64,000 bases of DNA from Achromobacter sp. UMC71 (GTDB taxonomy: Bacteria > Pseudomonadota > Gammaproteobacteria > Burkholderiales > Burkholderiaceae_B). The position numbers were made by a program, and so were the translations under genes. Where the stretch lies: NCBI RefSeq assembly GCF_014170305.1, contig NZ_LZZT01000054.1, forward strand, positions 1-64,000. Reading direction: 5' to 3'. Positions 17,964 to 28,190 of the stretch are shown in pieces. The first letter of the stretch is position 1; every line of letters begins with the position of its first letter. The notes beneath the pieces are model-generated. The model was not told the origin of the DNA, ran no database searches, and was given only the letters and a program-made list of their open reading frames with translations.

Positions 17964-19094
17964 GGCGCTCAGCGTGTCGTAAAGGTCCACGTGGATGCGG
18001 GCGACGCGTTCGATGTTGAACTCGCGCTCGGCCAAGGCCCTGCCGGCGGCGCCCATCGCTTGCCGCAGGGCCGGATCGCCGGCCAGGCGGGCGATGGCGT
18101 CGGCCAGGGCCTGCGGGTCGCGCACCGGCACCAGCAGGCCGGTCTTGCCCGGATCGATGGCGTCCCGGCAGCCCGGCACATCGGTCGTCACCACGGCGCG
18201 CCCGCAAGCGGCCGCCTCGATCAGCGACTTGGGCAACCCTTCGCGATACGACGGCAGCACGGCAATATGCGAGGCTGCATACAGCTGCGGCACGTCCGAG
18301 CGCTCGCCCAGCGCCTGCACGCAGCCTTCGCGTTGCCAGGCCTGTACTTCAGCCGGGGTCGCCGAGGCTGGATTGCCGGCGTCCACGCCCCCCACCAATT
18401 GCATCGTCACGGGCACGCCGCGTTCGCGCAGCAGACGCGCCGCCTGGACGAATTCCTGCACGCCCTTGTCGCGCAGCAATCGCGCCACCATCGTCGCCAC
18501 CACGGGCGGCGCGGCAGGCTCCGGCGACGCGCGGTAATCGTTCAGGTCCACGCCCGCGCCGCGGATCAGCACCACTTGCTCGTCGCGCACCGCTCCCAGG
18601 GACTTGAGCATGTCGCGGTCGCTGGCGTTCTGGAAAATCACCCGGCTATTGGGATGCCCCAGGGCGATGCGGTACAGGCGCGCCACCACCGCGCGCACCA
18701 GGCGCATCTTCAGCGAATGGGACAGGAAGACGAACCCCAGCCCGGATATCGCCGCCACCATGCCCGGCACCCGGGCCAGGCGCGCGGCGATGCCGCCATA
18801 GAGCACCGGCTTGATCGTCACCAGATGCACCACCTGCGGCCGCAAGCGGCGGAACAGCCGCAGCAGGGCCAGCAAGGTGCCCAGTTCCTGCAGCGGATGC
18901 TTGCCGCTGCGCGTCATGGGAATGGCGTGGTGCGTCATGCCCAGCGCCTCGATATCCGCCACCGCGGGGCCGTCCATCGTGGCCACGTGCACGTCATAGC
19001 CAGCGCGCTGCGCGGCCTGCGCCAAGGGCAAGCGGTGCGACATGAAAAATGCCGGGTTGTTGACGACAAACAGCAAACGGCGCGCGGCGCTCAT
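17961..19094 (-). CDS. Glycosyltransferase family 4 (PglA/WbpT-like)
   Basis: GT-B glycosyltransferase of 377 residues, last gene of the glycan operon. The N-terminal acceptor domain begins LLFVVNNPAFFMSHRLPLA. The C-terminal nucleotide-sugar domain has the retaining E-x7-E region in PSYREGLPKSLIEAAACGR (~280-300) followed by VVTTDVPGCRDAI. This subgroup includes transferases of HexNAc or HexNAcA residues in O-antigen and N-glycan pathways. The start at 19094 overlaps the upstream gene stop by 4 bases, which is why I reject the longer upstream extension. Donor and acceptor are unknown. Confidence 0.85.
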   Translation of the reverse strand: MSAARRLLFVVNNPAFFMSHRLPLAQAAQRAGYDVHVATMDGPAVADIEALGMTHHAIPMTRSGKHPLQELGTLLALLRLFRRLRPQVVHLVTIKPVLYGGIAARLARVPGMVAAISGLGFVFLSHSLKMRLVRAVVARLYRIALGHPNSRVIFQNASDRDMLKSLGAVRDEQVVLIRGAGVDLNDYRASPEPAAPPVVATMVARLLRDKGVQEFVQAARLLRERGVPVTMQLVGGVDAGNPASATPAEVQAWQREGCVQALGERSDVPQLYAASHIAVLPSYREGLPKSLIEAAACGRAVVTTDVPGCRDAIDPGKTGLLVPVRDPQALADAIARLAGDPALRQAMGAAGRALAEREFNIERVARIHVDLYDTLSA

Positions 19095-20248
19095 GCCGGT
19101 TCTCCGGAAATGCGGCGCCACACCGCGACATAGCCTTGCACCATGCGTGCCAGGTCGAAATTTTCCAGTACCCGGGCGCGCCCGGCTTCGCCGGCGCGGC
19201 CTTGGCCGCGCGACGCCACTTCGCGCAAGCCGGCTTCGATGCCGCGGGCCAGTGCCTCGGGTTGTTCGGGCGGCACCACCACGCCGGTGTCGCCGATGAT
19301 GTAGGCCGCATCGCCCACATCCGTCGCCACGCAATACACGCCGCAGGCCATGGCCTCGGCCACCACATTGGGGAAGCCTTCGGCACAGCTGGACAGCACA
19401 TGCAGGTCCAACCCGTTCATCACGGCGGGCACGTCGTCGCTGGGGCCGGCCAGCACCAGGCGGTCGCGCAGATTGAGCTTGTCGACCAACGTCATCAGTT
19501 CGGGATTGTCGGCCGTCATGCCACGCCCCACCAGCACGCAGCGCAGGCCGGCGTCGCGGCCGTCGCGCACCAGCGCCGCTACCGCGCGCAGCAGATTGGC
19601 ATGGTCCTTGAGCGGGTCCCAGCGCGCCACGCAGCCGATCACCGGTACGTCACCCGCCAGCCCCCATTGCGCGCGCACACGCTCGCGCGCGGCGGCATCG
19701 GGCGCATAGCGCGACAGGTCGTAGCCGTTGGAGATCACGACCATGCGGTCGCGGCGGTAGCCCTTGGCCGCATGGCGTTCCGCGGCGTCCTGCGCGGCGC
19801 AGACGATGGCCTTGGGCAACACGCCCGACAGCAGCGCGCAGGCCCGCAGCACCAGCCGTGCCGAACGGCTGCTGCGCTCGAGATGCGCGCCGGAATTGCG
19901 GATGCCCCAGGCGATGGCGCGCACGCCCGCCAAGCGGGCCGCGACGCCGCCGATCAGGTCGGCGTGATACATCCAGGTCTGCACGGCATGCGGTTTCGCC
20001 TGTGCGATCAGGCGGCGCAGCGCCATGAAACCGCCCAGGCTGATCCGGCCGCGAGGCATGCCCAGCGCATGCACGGTCACGCCGGCGGCGCGCAGCCGTT
20101 CGCCGTAGACGCCCTCGTCGGTCAACGACACCACGACATGCTCGACGACCTGCCCCGGATAGGTGGCCAGGCGCCACAGCACGGATTCCGCGCCGCCCTG
20201 CCCCAGGCCGGCGATCACGTGCACGACGCGCAACGTGGCATCGCTCAT
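19091..20248 (-). CDS. Glycosyltransferase family 4
   Basis: GT-B glycosyltransferase of 385 residues. The glycine-rich loop HVIAGLGQGGAESVLWRLA opens the protein and SSCAEGFPNVVAEAMACG (~290-308) carries the C-terminal acidic donor-binding motif, followed by CVATDVGDAAYIIGDTG. It is embedded in the glycan operon with 4-base overlaps at both ends. Family assignment is clear; the sugar is unknown. Confidence 0.86.
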   Translation of the reverse strand: MSDATLRVVHVIAGLGQGGAESVLWRLATYPGQVVEHVVVSLTDEGVYGERLRAAGVTVHALGMPRGRISLGGFMALRRLIAQAKPHAVQTWMYHADLIGGVAARLAGVRAIAWGIRNSGAHLERSSRSARLVLRACALLSGVLPKAIVCAAQDAAERHAAKGYRRDRMVVISNGYDLSRYAPDAAARERVRAQWGLAGDVPVIGCVARWDPLKDHANLLRAVAALVRDGRDAGLRCVLVGRGMTADNPELMTLVDKLNLRDRLVLAGPSDDVPAVMNGLDLHVLSSCAEGFPNVVAEAMACGVYCVATDVGDAAYIIGDTGVVVPPEQPEALARGIEAGLREVASRGQGRAGEAGRARVLENFDLARMVQGYVAVWRRISGEPA

Positions 20249-21360
20249 CGCCCTTCCCTTACCGCTTCGAACAGCTCATCCCATTCCGACAGCACGCTGG
20301 CCAGCGCGTAGCGCTGGCGCACCGCGCCCGCGGCGCGCGCGCCCATCTGCCGGCGCAGTCCCGCGTCGGCCAACAGGCGCCGCAGGGCCTCGCGCAGCGC
20401 ATCGCGGTTGCCCGCGGGCACCAGCAGCGCATCCTGGCCGTCGCGCGTCATTTCGCGCGGGCCGCTGGGACAATCGAACGCGGCGCAGGGCAGCCCCAGC
20501 GCCATCGCTTCCAGCAGCACATTGGGAAAGCCTTCCACCAGCGAGCTGAGCACGAAGGCCTGCCCGCGCGCCAGCTCATCCCACGGCGCCTCGGTGCGGC
20601 CAGGCAGGCTGACGCGCGATTGCAGGCCCAGGCGGGCGACCTGCTGCTCCAGCGCGCCGCGCTCGGGGCCTTCACCCCAGATGCGCAGGTTCCAGTCGGG
20701 AAAATCGGGCGCCAATTGCGCGAACACGTCGATCAGCAGATCGAACTGCTTGTCGGTGACCAGGCGGCCCATCGCCAGCAGCGTGCGCGGCGAGCCGTCA
20801 TCGGGTTGATCCACCAGCTGCGCGTCCAGCAACGGCGCGGGCAAGGGGTTGGGAATCACGGCCAGGCGCTTGATGCCCGGCACTTGCCGCGAAAACGGGC
20901 CGGCGGTATCGGCCGCCTGCACCGTCACCATGTCGGCGCGCGGATACAGCAGCCGGCGCAGCTTGCGCCATACCGTGCCCGTGGTGGTTTCCGCCACCGG
21001 GTTGGTGCGTTCGCAGACGATCAGCGGCACGCGCAGTCCGCGCGTGGCCAGGATGGCGGCGACATTGACGTTGGTCAGGAACGACACCACCACGTCCGGG
21101 GCGGTCTCGCGGATATGCCGGCGCAGCGCCAACAGGCGCCGCAACGCGGCCAGCGGGCCGGACACGCGCGTGCCCGCCAGGTCTGCCAGCCAGTCCAGTT
21201 TGACCTTGTCCGATAGCGGATAAAAGCAGGACCCCTTGGACGAATAAGTCGGCGTCAGGGTGACGTCGTCTCCGCGTTCGGCCCATGCGTTGACCAGCGT
21301 GGCGGCCACGCGTTCGGCGCCCCCGGCGTGCATGGAACTGACCAGCATCAATATCTTCAT
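20245..21360 (-). CDS. Glycosyltransferase family 4
   Basis: GT-B glycosyltransferase of 371 residues with MLVSSMHAGGAERVAATLVN at the N terminus and SSLVEGFPNVLLEAMALG (~270-288) plus the FDCPSGPREM segment in the donor domain. It is closely similar in architecture to the transferase encoded on the far side of the asparagine-synthase-like gene, so the two may be diverged paralogues. The gap to that amidotransferase gene is 3 bases. Confidence 0.86.
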   Translation of the reverse strand: MKILMLVSSMHAGGAERVAATLVNAWAERGDDVTLTPTYSSKGSCFYPLSDKVKLDWLADLAGTRVSGPLAALRRLLALRRHIRETAPDVVVSFLTNVNVAAILATRGLRVPLIVCERTNPVAETTTGTVWRKLRRLLYPRADMVTVQAADTAGPFSRQVPGIKRLAVIPNPLPAPLLDAQLVDQPDDGSPRTLLAMGRLVTDKQFDLLIDVFAQLAPDFPDWNLRIWGEGPERGALEQQVARLGLQSRVSLPGRTEAPWDELARGQAFVLSSLVEGFPNVLLEAMALGLPCAAFDCPSGPREMTRDGQDALLVPAGNRDALREALRRLLADAGLRRQMGARAAGAVRQRYALASVLSEWDELFEAVREGR

Positions 21361-21363
21361 TCG

Positions 21364-23295
21364 TCAGCGACTCCCAACCGTTCCTCCTTGCTCGCCACCT
21401 GCGTGGTAGCGGTCCAGCCAGGCCTGCATCATCAGCACGCCCCAAAGATGACTATCCCAATTGCGATGCCCGGACAGATGCTCGCGCCACTTGCGCAGGA
21501 TCGGTTCGGGTTCGAACCAGCCTTCCTGGCGCAAGCGCGCCGGATCCAGCAGCGACTCGGCCCAGTCGCGCAACGGCCCGCGCAGCCACGCGGCCAGCGG
21601 CACGGCAAAGCCGCGCTTGGGACGGTCCACCAGCGCCTGGGGCACATGGCGGTACAGGACCTGGCGCAGCAGCCACTTGCCGGTGGCGCCGCGCACCTTG
21701 TACTGGTGCGGCAGGCTCCAGGCGAATTCGTACACGCGGTGATCGATCAGCGGCACGCGGGTTTCCAGGCTGACCGCCATGGCCGCGCGGTCCACCTTGA
21801 CCAGGATATCGTCCGGCAGGTAGGTCACGGTATCGAGCTTCATCATGGACTCGAAGGTCGAGCCGCGCATCGCCTGGGCGAACTCGGAAACCGGCTCCAC
21901 CCCGCCCTTGACCACGCGCGCCGGATCCGACCAGTACGAAACGAACAGCCGATAGAAATCGCCGCGGTTGTCGGCGCGCAGCAGCTCGCCCAGCTTGCCG
22001 ACCTTGCCGCGCCAGGCGCCACGGCCCGGCAGGTGGGTCGACGCGCTGAGCATTGCGCCGGCGGGCGTGCGCAGCAGCGACGGAATCCGCTCGAACTTCT
22101 GCCACCAGTTATTGACGCGGAAATAACGCGAATAGCCGCCGAACAGTTCGTCGCCACCGTCGCCGGACAAGGCTACGGTGACGTGCTGGCGCGCCATGCG
22201 CGTCACCAGCGAAGTCGGGATCTGCGACGAATCGGCGAAGGGTTCGTCGTACATGTCGGCCAGCCCCGGCACCACGGCCAGCGCGTCGTCGGCCGTGACA
22301 TACAGTTCGGTATGGTCGGTGCCCAGGTGCATGGCCACCGCCTTGGCGTGCTGCGCCTCGTCGTAGCCCTTTTCATGGAAACCGATGGCGAACGTGCGTA
22401 CCGGCTGCGAGCTCTGGGCCTGCATCAACGACACGATGGTGGACGAATCGATGCCGCCCGACAGGAAGGCGCCCAGGCTCACGTCGGACAGCATCTGGCC
22501 GCCGACGGCCTTGGACAGCACGCCTTCCAGCGCATCGGTGGCCTGCGCATCGGACTCGAACGACAGCCGCGATTGCGCGGCGGTGTCGGCGGCCTCGCGC
22601 GCCGACCAGTACACGCGCGGCTCCGGCATGCGGCGGCTGCGGGTATCGTCGGCCGTGAACTCGATCCAGGTCCCCGGCGGCAGCTTGGCGATGCCTTCGT
22701 AGATGGATTGCGGCGCGGGGATGTAGTTGTGCCGCATGAACGACGCCAGCGCGTTGCGGTTCAGGTTGCGGCCGAACCCCGGAATCGGCATCAAGCCCTT
22801 GAGCTCCGAGGCAAACACCAGCTCGGCGCCCGAATAGCCGTAGTACAGCGGCTTTTCGCCCATGCGGTCGCGGGCCAGCACCAGCTTGCGCGATGCCCGG
22901 TCCCACAGCGCGATGGCGAACATGCCGACGGAAGCCTGCAACGTGGCTTCGATGCCCAGCGAGGTGAAACCGGCCAGCAGCGTTTCGGTGTCCGAATGGC
23001 CGCGCCAGGACGGCGCCAGGCCGGATTGCTCCAGTTGCTGACGCATGTCCATGTGGTTGTAGATCTCGCCGTTGAACACCATGACATAGCGGCCGCATGC
23101 GGACACCATGGGCTGATGGCCGGCCTCGGTCAGGTCCTGGATGGCCAGACGCACGTGCGCCAGCGCCAGCTCGGCGCCGGTGTCTTCCCAGAAGCCGTTG
23201 CTGTCCGGCCCGCGGTGGCGGATGCGGCGGCAGCTTTCGGCCAGTACTTGCGCCTTATCGCCCAGGGGGCCCCAAATTCCGACAATTCCACACAT
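21364..23295 (-). CDS. Asparagine synthase-like glutamine amidotransferase of the glycan locus
   Basis: AsnB-type enzyme of 643 residues. The class-II glutaminase domain starts with catalytic Cys2 (MCGIVGIWG) and includes the RLAIQDL and VFNGEIYNH motifs. The synthetase domain (~205-600) has the ATP pyrophosphatase loop SGGIDSSTIVSLM. In surface-polysaccharide clusters such proteins (WbpS in Pseudomonas, for example) amidate the C6 carboxyl of a HexNAc uronic acid rather than making asparagine. Its position between glycosyltransferases and with a UDP-sugar dehydrogenase in the same operon supports that role here. Housekeeping asparagine synthesis cannot be excluded from sequence alone. Confidence 0.83.
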   Translation of the reverse strand: MCGIVGIWGPLGDKAQVLAESCRRIRHRGPDSNGFWEDTGAELALAHVRLAIQDLTEAGHQPMVSACGRYVMVFNGEIYNHMDMRQQLEQSGLAPSWRGHSDTETLLAGFTSLGIEATLQASVGMFAIALWDRASRKLVLARDRMGEKPLYYGYSGAELVFASELKGLMPIPGFGRNLNRNALASFMRHNYIPAPQSIYEGIAKLPPGTWIEFTADDTRSRRMPEPRVYWSAREAADTAAQSRLSFESDAQATDALEGVLSKAVGGQMLSDVSLGAFLSGGIDSSTIVSLMQAQSSQPVRTFAIGFHEKGYDEAQHAKAVAMHLGTDHTELYVTADDALAVVPGLADMYDEPFADSSQIPTSLVTRMARQHVTVALSGDGGDELFGGYSRYFRVNNWWQKFERIPSLLRTPAGAMLSASTHLPGRGAWRGKVGKLGELLRADNRGDFYRLFVSYWSDPARVVKGGVEPVSEFAQAMRGSTFESMMKLDTVTYLPDDILVKVDRAAMAVSLETRVPLIDHRVYEFAWSLPHQYKVRGATGKWLLRQVLYRHVPQALVDRPKRGFAVPLAAWLRGPLRDWAESLLDPARLRQEGWFEPEPILRKWREHLSGHRNWDSHLWGVLMMQAWLDRYHAGGEQGGTVGSR

Positions 23296-23298
23296 GTT

Positions 23299-24429
23299 CT
23301 AGGTTCTCGTGAAAAGTTCTTCCCATTGGCCCAGCACGCGCTCGGCGGAAAAACGGTCGCGCACGGCCGTGGCGGCCTCGCCCATGCGCGCACGGCCGGC
23401 CTCGTCGCCCATCACGGCGTCCAGTGCCAGGCACAACGCATCGACATCGCCGTTGGGCCGCACCAGCACGCCATCGACGCCTTCACGCACGATCTCGCGC
23501 GGCCCGGTATCGCAATCGAACGCCACCGCGGCCAGGCCGCTGGCCATGGATTCCAGCAAAGTATTGGACAAGCCCTCGAAACGCGAGGTCAGCACGTAGA
23601 GGTCGGCGCTTTGATACCAGTCGCCTACATTGCCTGCCCGCCCGGGCAGGCTGACGCGCGACTGCAAATCCGCGTCGCGCACTTGCGCCTCGAGTGCGCG
23701 GCGTTCATCGCCTTCGCCCAGAATAACCAGATCCCAGTCCGGATGCGACGGCGCCAGACGCGCGTAGGCCTGCACCAGCAGGTCAAATCCCTTGTCGGCG
23801 TGCAACCGGCCCACGGCCAGCAGGCGCTTGCGCCCGTCGCCCGAACGCGGCGCCAGCACCGGTTCGCCTTTGGGCAGGGGCCAATGCACCGGATTGGGGA
23901 TCACCGCCAGCCGCGACCCCGGCACATGCTGCGCCAGCCAGTCCGCGGTACCGCGGGTCAGGGCCACCACCCGCGCCGCGCGCGGATAGGTCAGGCGGCG
24001 CAGGCGCTGCCACAAGCCGGACAGGGTCTGCGACGGCGGATGCGTGTGTTCGGTGGCGATGACCCGGCACGACAGCCCGGTCGAAGCCAGCACCGACAGC
24101 ACCGAAGCAGTGGTCATCATGCCCAGCACGATATCCGGCCGGAACGCCTTGATCACGCGGCGCAGCGCGCGCACGCGCTGCACATTGCTCCAGATACCGC
24201 GCAGGCCGCCGCCCTCGCCGGCCGTGTGCAGCACTTCGCGGCGCACGGCGGGATGCAGGGTGTAGACGTCGCCATCGGCGCTGGCCTGCGTCACAACCAT
24301 CACTTCGCGGCCCATGCCAGCCCAATGCGCGCTCAGGTCGGCGGCAACCCGTTCGGCGCCCCCGCCATGCAGCGAATGGATGAACAGCAGCACGCGTAGC
24401 GGGCGGACGGAGTCGGCAGCAGCAGGCAT
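23299..24429 (-). CDS. Glycosyltransferase family 4
   Basis: GT-B glycosyltransferase of 376 residues, with FIHSLHGGGAERVAADLSAH near the start and SRFEGLSNTLLESMASG (~280-297) followed by AFDCDTGPREIV in the donor domain. These motifs parallel those of the 20245-21360 protein. It sits 3 bases upstream of the amidotransferase gene and abuts the flippase gene, so it is tightly cotranscribed. Sugar specificity is unknown. Confidence 0.86.
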   Translation of the reverse strand: MPAAADSVRPLRVLLFIHSLHGGGAERVAADLSAHWAGMGREVMVVTQASADGDVYTLHPAVRREVLHTAGEGGGLRGIWSNVQRVRALRRVIKAFRPDIVLGMMTTASVLSVLASTGLSCRVIATEHTHPPSQTLSGLWQRLRRLTYPRAARVVALTRGTADWLAQHVPGSRLAVIPNPVHWPLPKGEPVLAPRSGDGRKRLLAVGRLHADKGFDLLVQAYARLAPSHPDWDLVILGEGDERRALEAQVRDADLQSRVSLPGRAGNVGDWYQSADLYVLTSRFEGLSNTLLESMASGLAAVAFDCDTGPREIVREGVDGVLVRPNGDVDALCLALDAVMGDEAGRARMGEAATAVRDRFSAERVLGQWEELFTRT

Positions 24430-25779
24430 TCAATCGGCCTTGGGAGGTTCAGCGCGGCGCAGGGCCACCACCAGATAGCAGGCATAGGACAGCAGGTACA
24501 TCAGGCTGGTCGCCAGCATGATGCCGGCCGCGCCCATCTTGGGGGCCAGCACCATATTGAGTCCGGCTTTCAGCGCGAAATTGCCCACCGCGATGGCGGA
24601 CATGATGCGATAGCGGTTCTGGCTGGCCAGCAACTGCACCAGGATCAGCACCCCGAAATAGAACGGCAACTGCAACAGCCCCCAGCGCAACACGTGCGCG
24701 ACGGCCTCGGTATTTTCGGCGGTGAACGCGCCACGCTGGAACAGCACCGAAACGCCCCACGGCGCCAGCAGCCATCCCACCGCCACGGCCGCCGCGCCGG
24801 CAACCACCATCAGCATCGACCACTTCAAGGCCATGGCGCGGGCGCGCGCCGTATCGCCGCGCGCCTGCACATCGGCCAGCACCGGCAGGGCGGCACGCCC
24901 CACCGACACCGCGCCGATGCCCAGCACCAGCGATAGCAGCCGGCTGGCGTAGCCCAGCGTGGCGTTGGCATTGGCACCCAGGTTGGCAGCCGCGTATTGG
25001 TCCAGCGGACCGACAAAGCTCATGGCCACCTGGCCGATCAGCATCACGCCCGCCGCGCTCATCAGCTCGGGCCAGTGCGGTGAGCGGAACGTCAGCCGCG
25101 GCGCGCCCCAGAAGCCGCCATCGGCGCGCGCGGCCAGCCAGGCCAGCCACACCGTCTGGACCGCATAGCCCACCAGGGTGCCCCACAGCAGCGGGCCGAC
25201 GCCGTCGGCGCTGGCCGCCAGCATGACCCAGGCCAGCGTCGCCACCGCCGGGACGCTATCGAGCAGCGTATTGACGTGGCGTTCGTGCGAGCGCAGCCGC
25301 GCGGCGCTGATGCCGGCCACCAGCAGCAGGGCCGACACCGGCGCAAAGGCAACCAGCAGGTCGCCGGTCATGCCGCCGACGCGGGCCGGCAAGCCCTGCC
25401 CCAGCCCGCTCAGCACATGCGGCCAGGCGAACCACGTCAGCAGCGCCAGCGCAATGCCGGCCGCGGCGACCCAGCCTTGCAGCTCGCGGATGAATTGTTC
25501 TCTTTCGGTATCTTCGGCGCGGCGCAGGCGCACCAGCACCGGAATCAGCACCACCGACAACACGCCCACGATCGTGACCGGCAGCCAGGTGGCCATGGTC
25601 ATCGTGAACTGGTAGGCGTCCACCGCATCGCTGACGCCGTAGCGGTAGGCCACCGCCATTTCCTTGACGGCGCCGGCGGCCTTGCCCAACAGCAGAAACA
25701 CCGCCACCCGGAACGCGCCTTTGAAAATGCGCTGATGATCCGGGTGGATGGTGCCGAGTTTTCGGATGAGTGCTTTCAA
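24430..25779 (-). CDS. MurJ/Wzx-type lipid-linked oligosaccharide flippase
   Basis: Polytopic membrane protein of 449 residues, about 12-14 segments, of the MOP exporter superfamily (MviN/MurJ branch). AYRYGVSDAVDAYQ near the N terminus and LFQRGAFTAENTEAVAHVLRW (~335-355) are MurJ-like. It is shorter than most MurJ proteins (~510). Inside a glycosyltransferase operon it most likely flips the undecaprenyl-linked oligosaccharide made by this locus, not lipid II. It is 1 base from the epimerase gene and directly abuts the next transferase gene. Confidence 0.8.
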   Translation of the reverse strand: MKALIRKLGTIHPDHQRIFKGAFRVAVFLLLGKAAGAVKEMAVAYRYGVSDAVDAYQFTMTMATWLPVTIVGVLSVVLIPVLVRLRRAEDTEREQFIRELQGWVAAAGIALALLTWFAWPHVLSGLGQGLPARVGGMTGDLLVAFAPVSALLLVAGISAARLRSHERHVNTLLDSVPAVATLAWVMLAASADGVGPLLWGTLVGYAVQTVWLAWLAARADGGFWGAPRLTFRSPHWPELMSAAGVMLIGQVAMSFVGPLDQYAAANLGANANATLGYASRLLSLVLGIGAVSVGRAALPVLADVQARGDTARARAMALKWSMLMVVAGAAAVAVGWLLAPWGVSVLFQRGAFTAENTEAVAHVLRWGLLQLPFYFGVLILVQLLASQNRYRIMSAIAVGNFALKAGLNMVLAPKMGAAGIMLATSLMYLLSYACYLVVALRRAEPPKAD

Positions 25780-25780
25780 A

Positions 25781-26806
25781 TCAACGCAGGAATTGCGTGT
25801 ACCAGGGCATCGCCACTTCCAGGCCCTGCAGCACGGTGTGCGTGGGCTGATAACCCAGCAACCGGCCGCCCTTGCTGACGTCCGCCTGTGAATGACGCAC
25901 GTCGCCCGCGCGGAAGTCGGCGTAGACCGGCTTCTTGTCGTAGGCGACGTTTTGCTTGCCCAGGGCCTGCACCAGGAAACCGAACAGGTCGTTCAGGGTG
26001 CTGCGGCCGCTAACCGCCACGTTGTAGACCTGGTTGCGGGCCTCGGGCGACGCCATAGCGGCCAGGATGTTGGCCTGCACCGCGTTGTCCACAAAGCAGA
26101 AATCGCGGCTGGTCTCGCCGTCGCCGTTGATGGTGACGTCTTCGCCCTTGATCATGGCGGCCGTCCATTTCGGGATCACCGCGGCGTAGGCGCCGTCCGG
26201 ATCCTGGCGCTTGCCGAACACGTTGAAGTAACGCAGGCCCACGGTTTCAAAACCGTAGGACCGCGCGAACACGTCGGCGTACAGTTCGTTGACGAACTTG
26301 GTCACCGCGTAGGGCGACAGCGGCTTGCCGATGTTTTCTTCGACCTTGGGCAGCGCCGGATGGTCGCCATAGGTCGAGCTCGAAGCCGCATACACGAACG
26401 ACTTCACCTGGGCATCGCGTGCCGCCACCAGCATGTTCAGAAAGCCGCCGATGTTCACCTCGTTGGTGGTGATCGGGTCTTTCAGCGAGCGGGGCACGGA
26501 TCCCAGCGCAGCCTGATGCAGCACGAAGTCCACGCCTTGAACCGCGCGACGGCAAGCGTCCAGATCGCGGATATCGCCTTCGATGAAGGTCAGGCGCGCC
26601 CATTGCTCGGGCGTGACCGAAGCCTTCACTTCATCCAGATTCCGCTGGTGGCCCGTCGCGAAGTTGTCCAGGCCAGTGACGGTCTGGTTCAGCTTGAGCA
26701 AGGCTTCCAGCAAGTTCGAGCCGATGAAGCCGGCGCAGCCGGTCACCAGCCACTTGCGCGGGGCCGCGGAGAGTTCCTGGGTAACGGTCTCAAAGCGTGT
26801 CGTCAT
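25781..26806 (-). CDS. UDP-HexNAc (or HexNAcA) 4-epimerase, WbpP/TviC-like
   Basis: NAD-dependent extended SDR epimerase of 341 residues that interconverts gluco and galacto forms of UDP-GlcNAc or of its uronic acid. The NAD loop is [16 protein letters not shown] (~19-34). Catalytic parts are [11 protein letters not shown] and [13 protein letters not shown] (YxxxK), with [14 protein letters not shown] after. It closely resembles WbpP (P. aeruginosa O6) and TviC (Vi antigen). Together with the dehydrogenase gene 16 bases upstream it should supply UDP-GalNAcA. Confidence 0.88.
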   Translation of the reverse strand: MTTRFETVTQELSAAPRKWLVTGCAGFIGSNLLEALLKLNQTVTGLDNFATGHQRNLDEVKASVTPEQWARLTFIEGDIRDLDACRRAVQGVDFVLHQAALGSVPRSLKDPITTNEVNIGGFLNMLVAARDAQVKSFVYAASSSTYGDHPALPKVEENIGKPLSPYAVTKFVNELYADVFARSYGFETVGLRYFNVFGKRQDPDGAYAAVIPKWTAAMIKGEDVTINGDGETSRDFCFVDNAVQANILAAMASPEARNQVYNVAVSGRSTLNDLFGFLVQALGKQNVAYDKKPVYADFRAGDVRHSQADVSKGGRLLGYQPTHTVLQGLEVAMPWYTQFLR

Positions 26807-26822
26807 GCCACTTCCTCCTTCT

Positions 26823-28100
26823 TTACAAACGCAGATCGGATTCGGCGGGCGACAACACGTACTTCAAGTCATAAAGAATGTGTTCCGGCTTGCCCAGCTT
26901 GCGGATGCCGGCCGCGCCCATGTCGGCGAACTGGTGGTGCGCCACGCCCAGGATCACGGCGTCGTACTTGCCTTCCTCGAGCTTGGCGACCGGCGTGATG
27001 CCGTATTCGTGCACGGCTTCCTCGGGGTCGACCCACGGGTCGTACACGTCGACGGCCACGTTGTAGTCGCCCAGTTCCTTGACGATATCCACGATGCGCG
27101 TGTTGCGCAGATCGGGGCAGTTTTCCTTGAAGGCCAGGCCCATGACCAGCACGCGCGCGCCCTGAACGTGGATGCGGCGCTTGGTCATCGCCTTGACCAG
27201 CTGCGACACCACATAGCCGCCCATCGAGTCGTTCAGGCGGCGGCCCGCCAGGATGATCTCGGGGTGGTAACCGATGGATTGCGCCTTGTGGGTCAGGTAG
27301 TACGGATCCACGCCGATGCAGTGGCCGCCCACCAGGCCCGGACGGAACGGCAGGAAGTTCCACTTGGTGCCGGCCGCTTGCAGCACGGCCTCGGTGTCGA
27401 TGCCCATCTTGTTGAAGATCAGGGCCAGTTCGTTGATCAGCGCGATGTTGACGTCACGCTGGGTGTTCTCGATCACCTTGGCGGCTTCGGCCACGCGGAT
27501 GCTGGACGCCTTGTGCGTGCCGGCGGTGATGATCTGCTTGTACAGCTGGTCGACCAGTTCGGCCACTTCGGGCGTGGAACCGGAGGTGACCTTCTTGATC
27601 GTGCTGACGCGGTGAGCCTTGTCGCCCGGGTTGATGCGCTCGGGGCTGTAGCCTGCGTAGAAGTCGACGTTGAACTTCAGGCCCGACACACGCTCGAGCA
27701 CCGGCACGCAGTCTTCTTCGGTGGCGCCGGGGTAGACGGTCGATTCGTAGATGACGATGTCGCCGCGCTTGAGCACCGCGCCGATGGTTTCGCTGGCCTT
27801 CACCAGCGGGGTCAGGTCGGGCTGCTTGTATTCGTCGATGGGCGTGGGCACCGTGACGACGAACACGTTGGCCTGGCCCAGTTCGGCGCGATCGGCGGTG
27901 TAGGTCAACTGCTTGGCTTCCGCCAATTCGGCGTCGCTGACTTCCAGCGTGTGGTCATGTCCGGCCTTCAGGGCATCGATGCGGCGCGTATTGATGTCGA
28001 AACCAATGACGGACCGCTTCTTTCCGAATTCAACCGCCAGGGGCAGGCCAACGTAACCCAGCCCAACGATGGCAAGCTTCACATCCTGAATACGCAACAT
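26823..28100 (-). CDS. UDP-N-acetyl-D-glucosamine (or galactosamine) 6-dehydrogenase, TviB/WbpO-like
   Basis: UDP-sugar dehydrogenase of 425 residues that oxidises C6 of a UDP-HexNAc twice to the uronic acid. An N-terminal Rossmann loop ([16 protein letters not shown]), central SPERINPGD and the catalytic Cys in [12 protein letters not shown] (~270) identify the family; the C-terminal UDP-binding domain has [17 protein letters not shown]. It best matches Vi-antigen TviB and WbpO. A GGGAGA ribosome site precedes the ATG. It is the first gene after a strong hairpin that follows the sugar-phosphate transferase gene. Confidence 0.88.
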   Translation of the reverse strand: MLRIQDVKLAIVGLGYVGLPLAVEFGKKRSVIGFDINTRRIDALKAGHDHTLEVSDAELAEAKQLTYTADRAELGQANVFVVTVPTPIDEYKQPDLTPLVKASETIGAVLKRGDIVIYESTVYPGATEEDCVPVLERVSGLKFNVDFYAGYSPERINPGDKAHRVSTIKKVTSGSTPEVAELVDQLYKQIITAGTHKASSIRVAEAAKVIENTQRDVNIALINELALIFNKMGIDTEAVLQAAGTKWNFLPFRPGLVGGHCIGVDPYYLTHKAQSIGYHPEIILAGRRLNDSMGGYVVSQLVKAMTKRRIHVQGARVLVMGLAFKENCPDLRNTRIVDIVKELGDYNVAVDVYDPWVDPEEAVHEYGITPVAKLEEGKYDAVILGVAHHQFADMGAAGIRKLGKPEHILYDLKYVLSPAESDLRL

Positions 28101-28169
28101 AACTCTCCCTTAGCCATAAAAAAAAACGGCAATGTAAATACGATAAATCTAGGTGATGGATAACCGAGC

Positions 28170-28190
28170 CCCCGGCGGCTGCCGCCGGGG
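28170..28190 (-). terminator. Strong hairpin between the initiating transferase and dehydrogenase genes
   Basis: A perfect 10-bp stem of only G and C (28170-28179 with 28181-28190) lies just after the stop of the upstream gene. No T-run follows directly, so it could be a partial terminator or an RNA-stability element. The ~70 bases beyond it are AT-richer and may hold a secondary promoter. Confidence 0.4.

Noticed and set aside
21364-23295. Housekeeping asparagine synthetase AsnB
   Set aside because: Motifs cannot separate the two, but the location among glycosyltransferases with UDP-uronic-acid genes points to sugar amidation.
21328-24399. Plus-strand open frame of over 1000 codons opposite the amidotransferase and a glycosyltransferase
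   Set aside because: It crosses two well-supported minus-strand genes and is His/Gln/Arg-rich low-complexity sequence, typical of a mirror frame in high-GC DNA.
24430-25779. Essential lipid II flippase MurJ
   Set aside because: Similarity to MurJ is real, but the protein is shorter and sits inside a tight glycosyltransferase operon, so a dedicated oligosaccharide flippase is the better reading.
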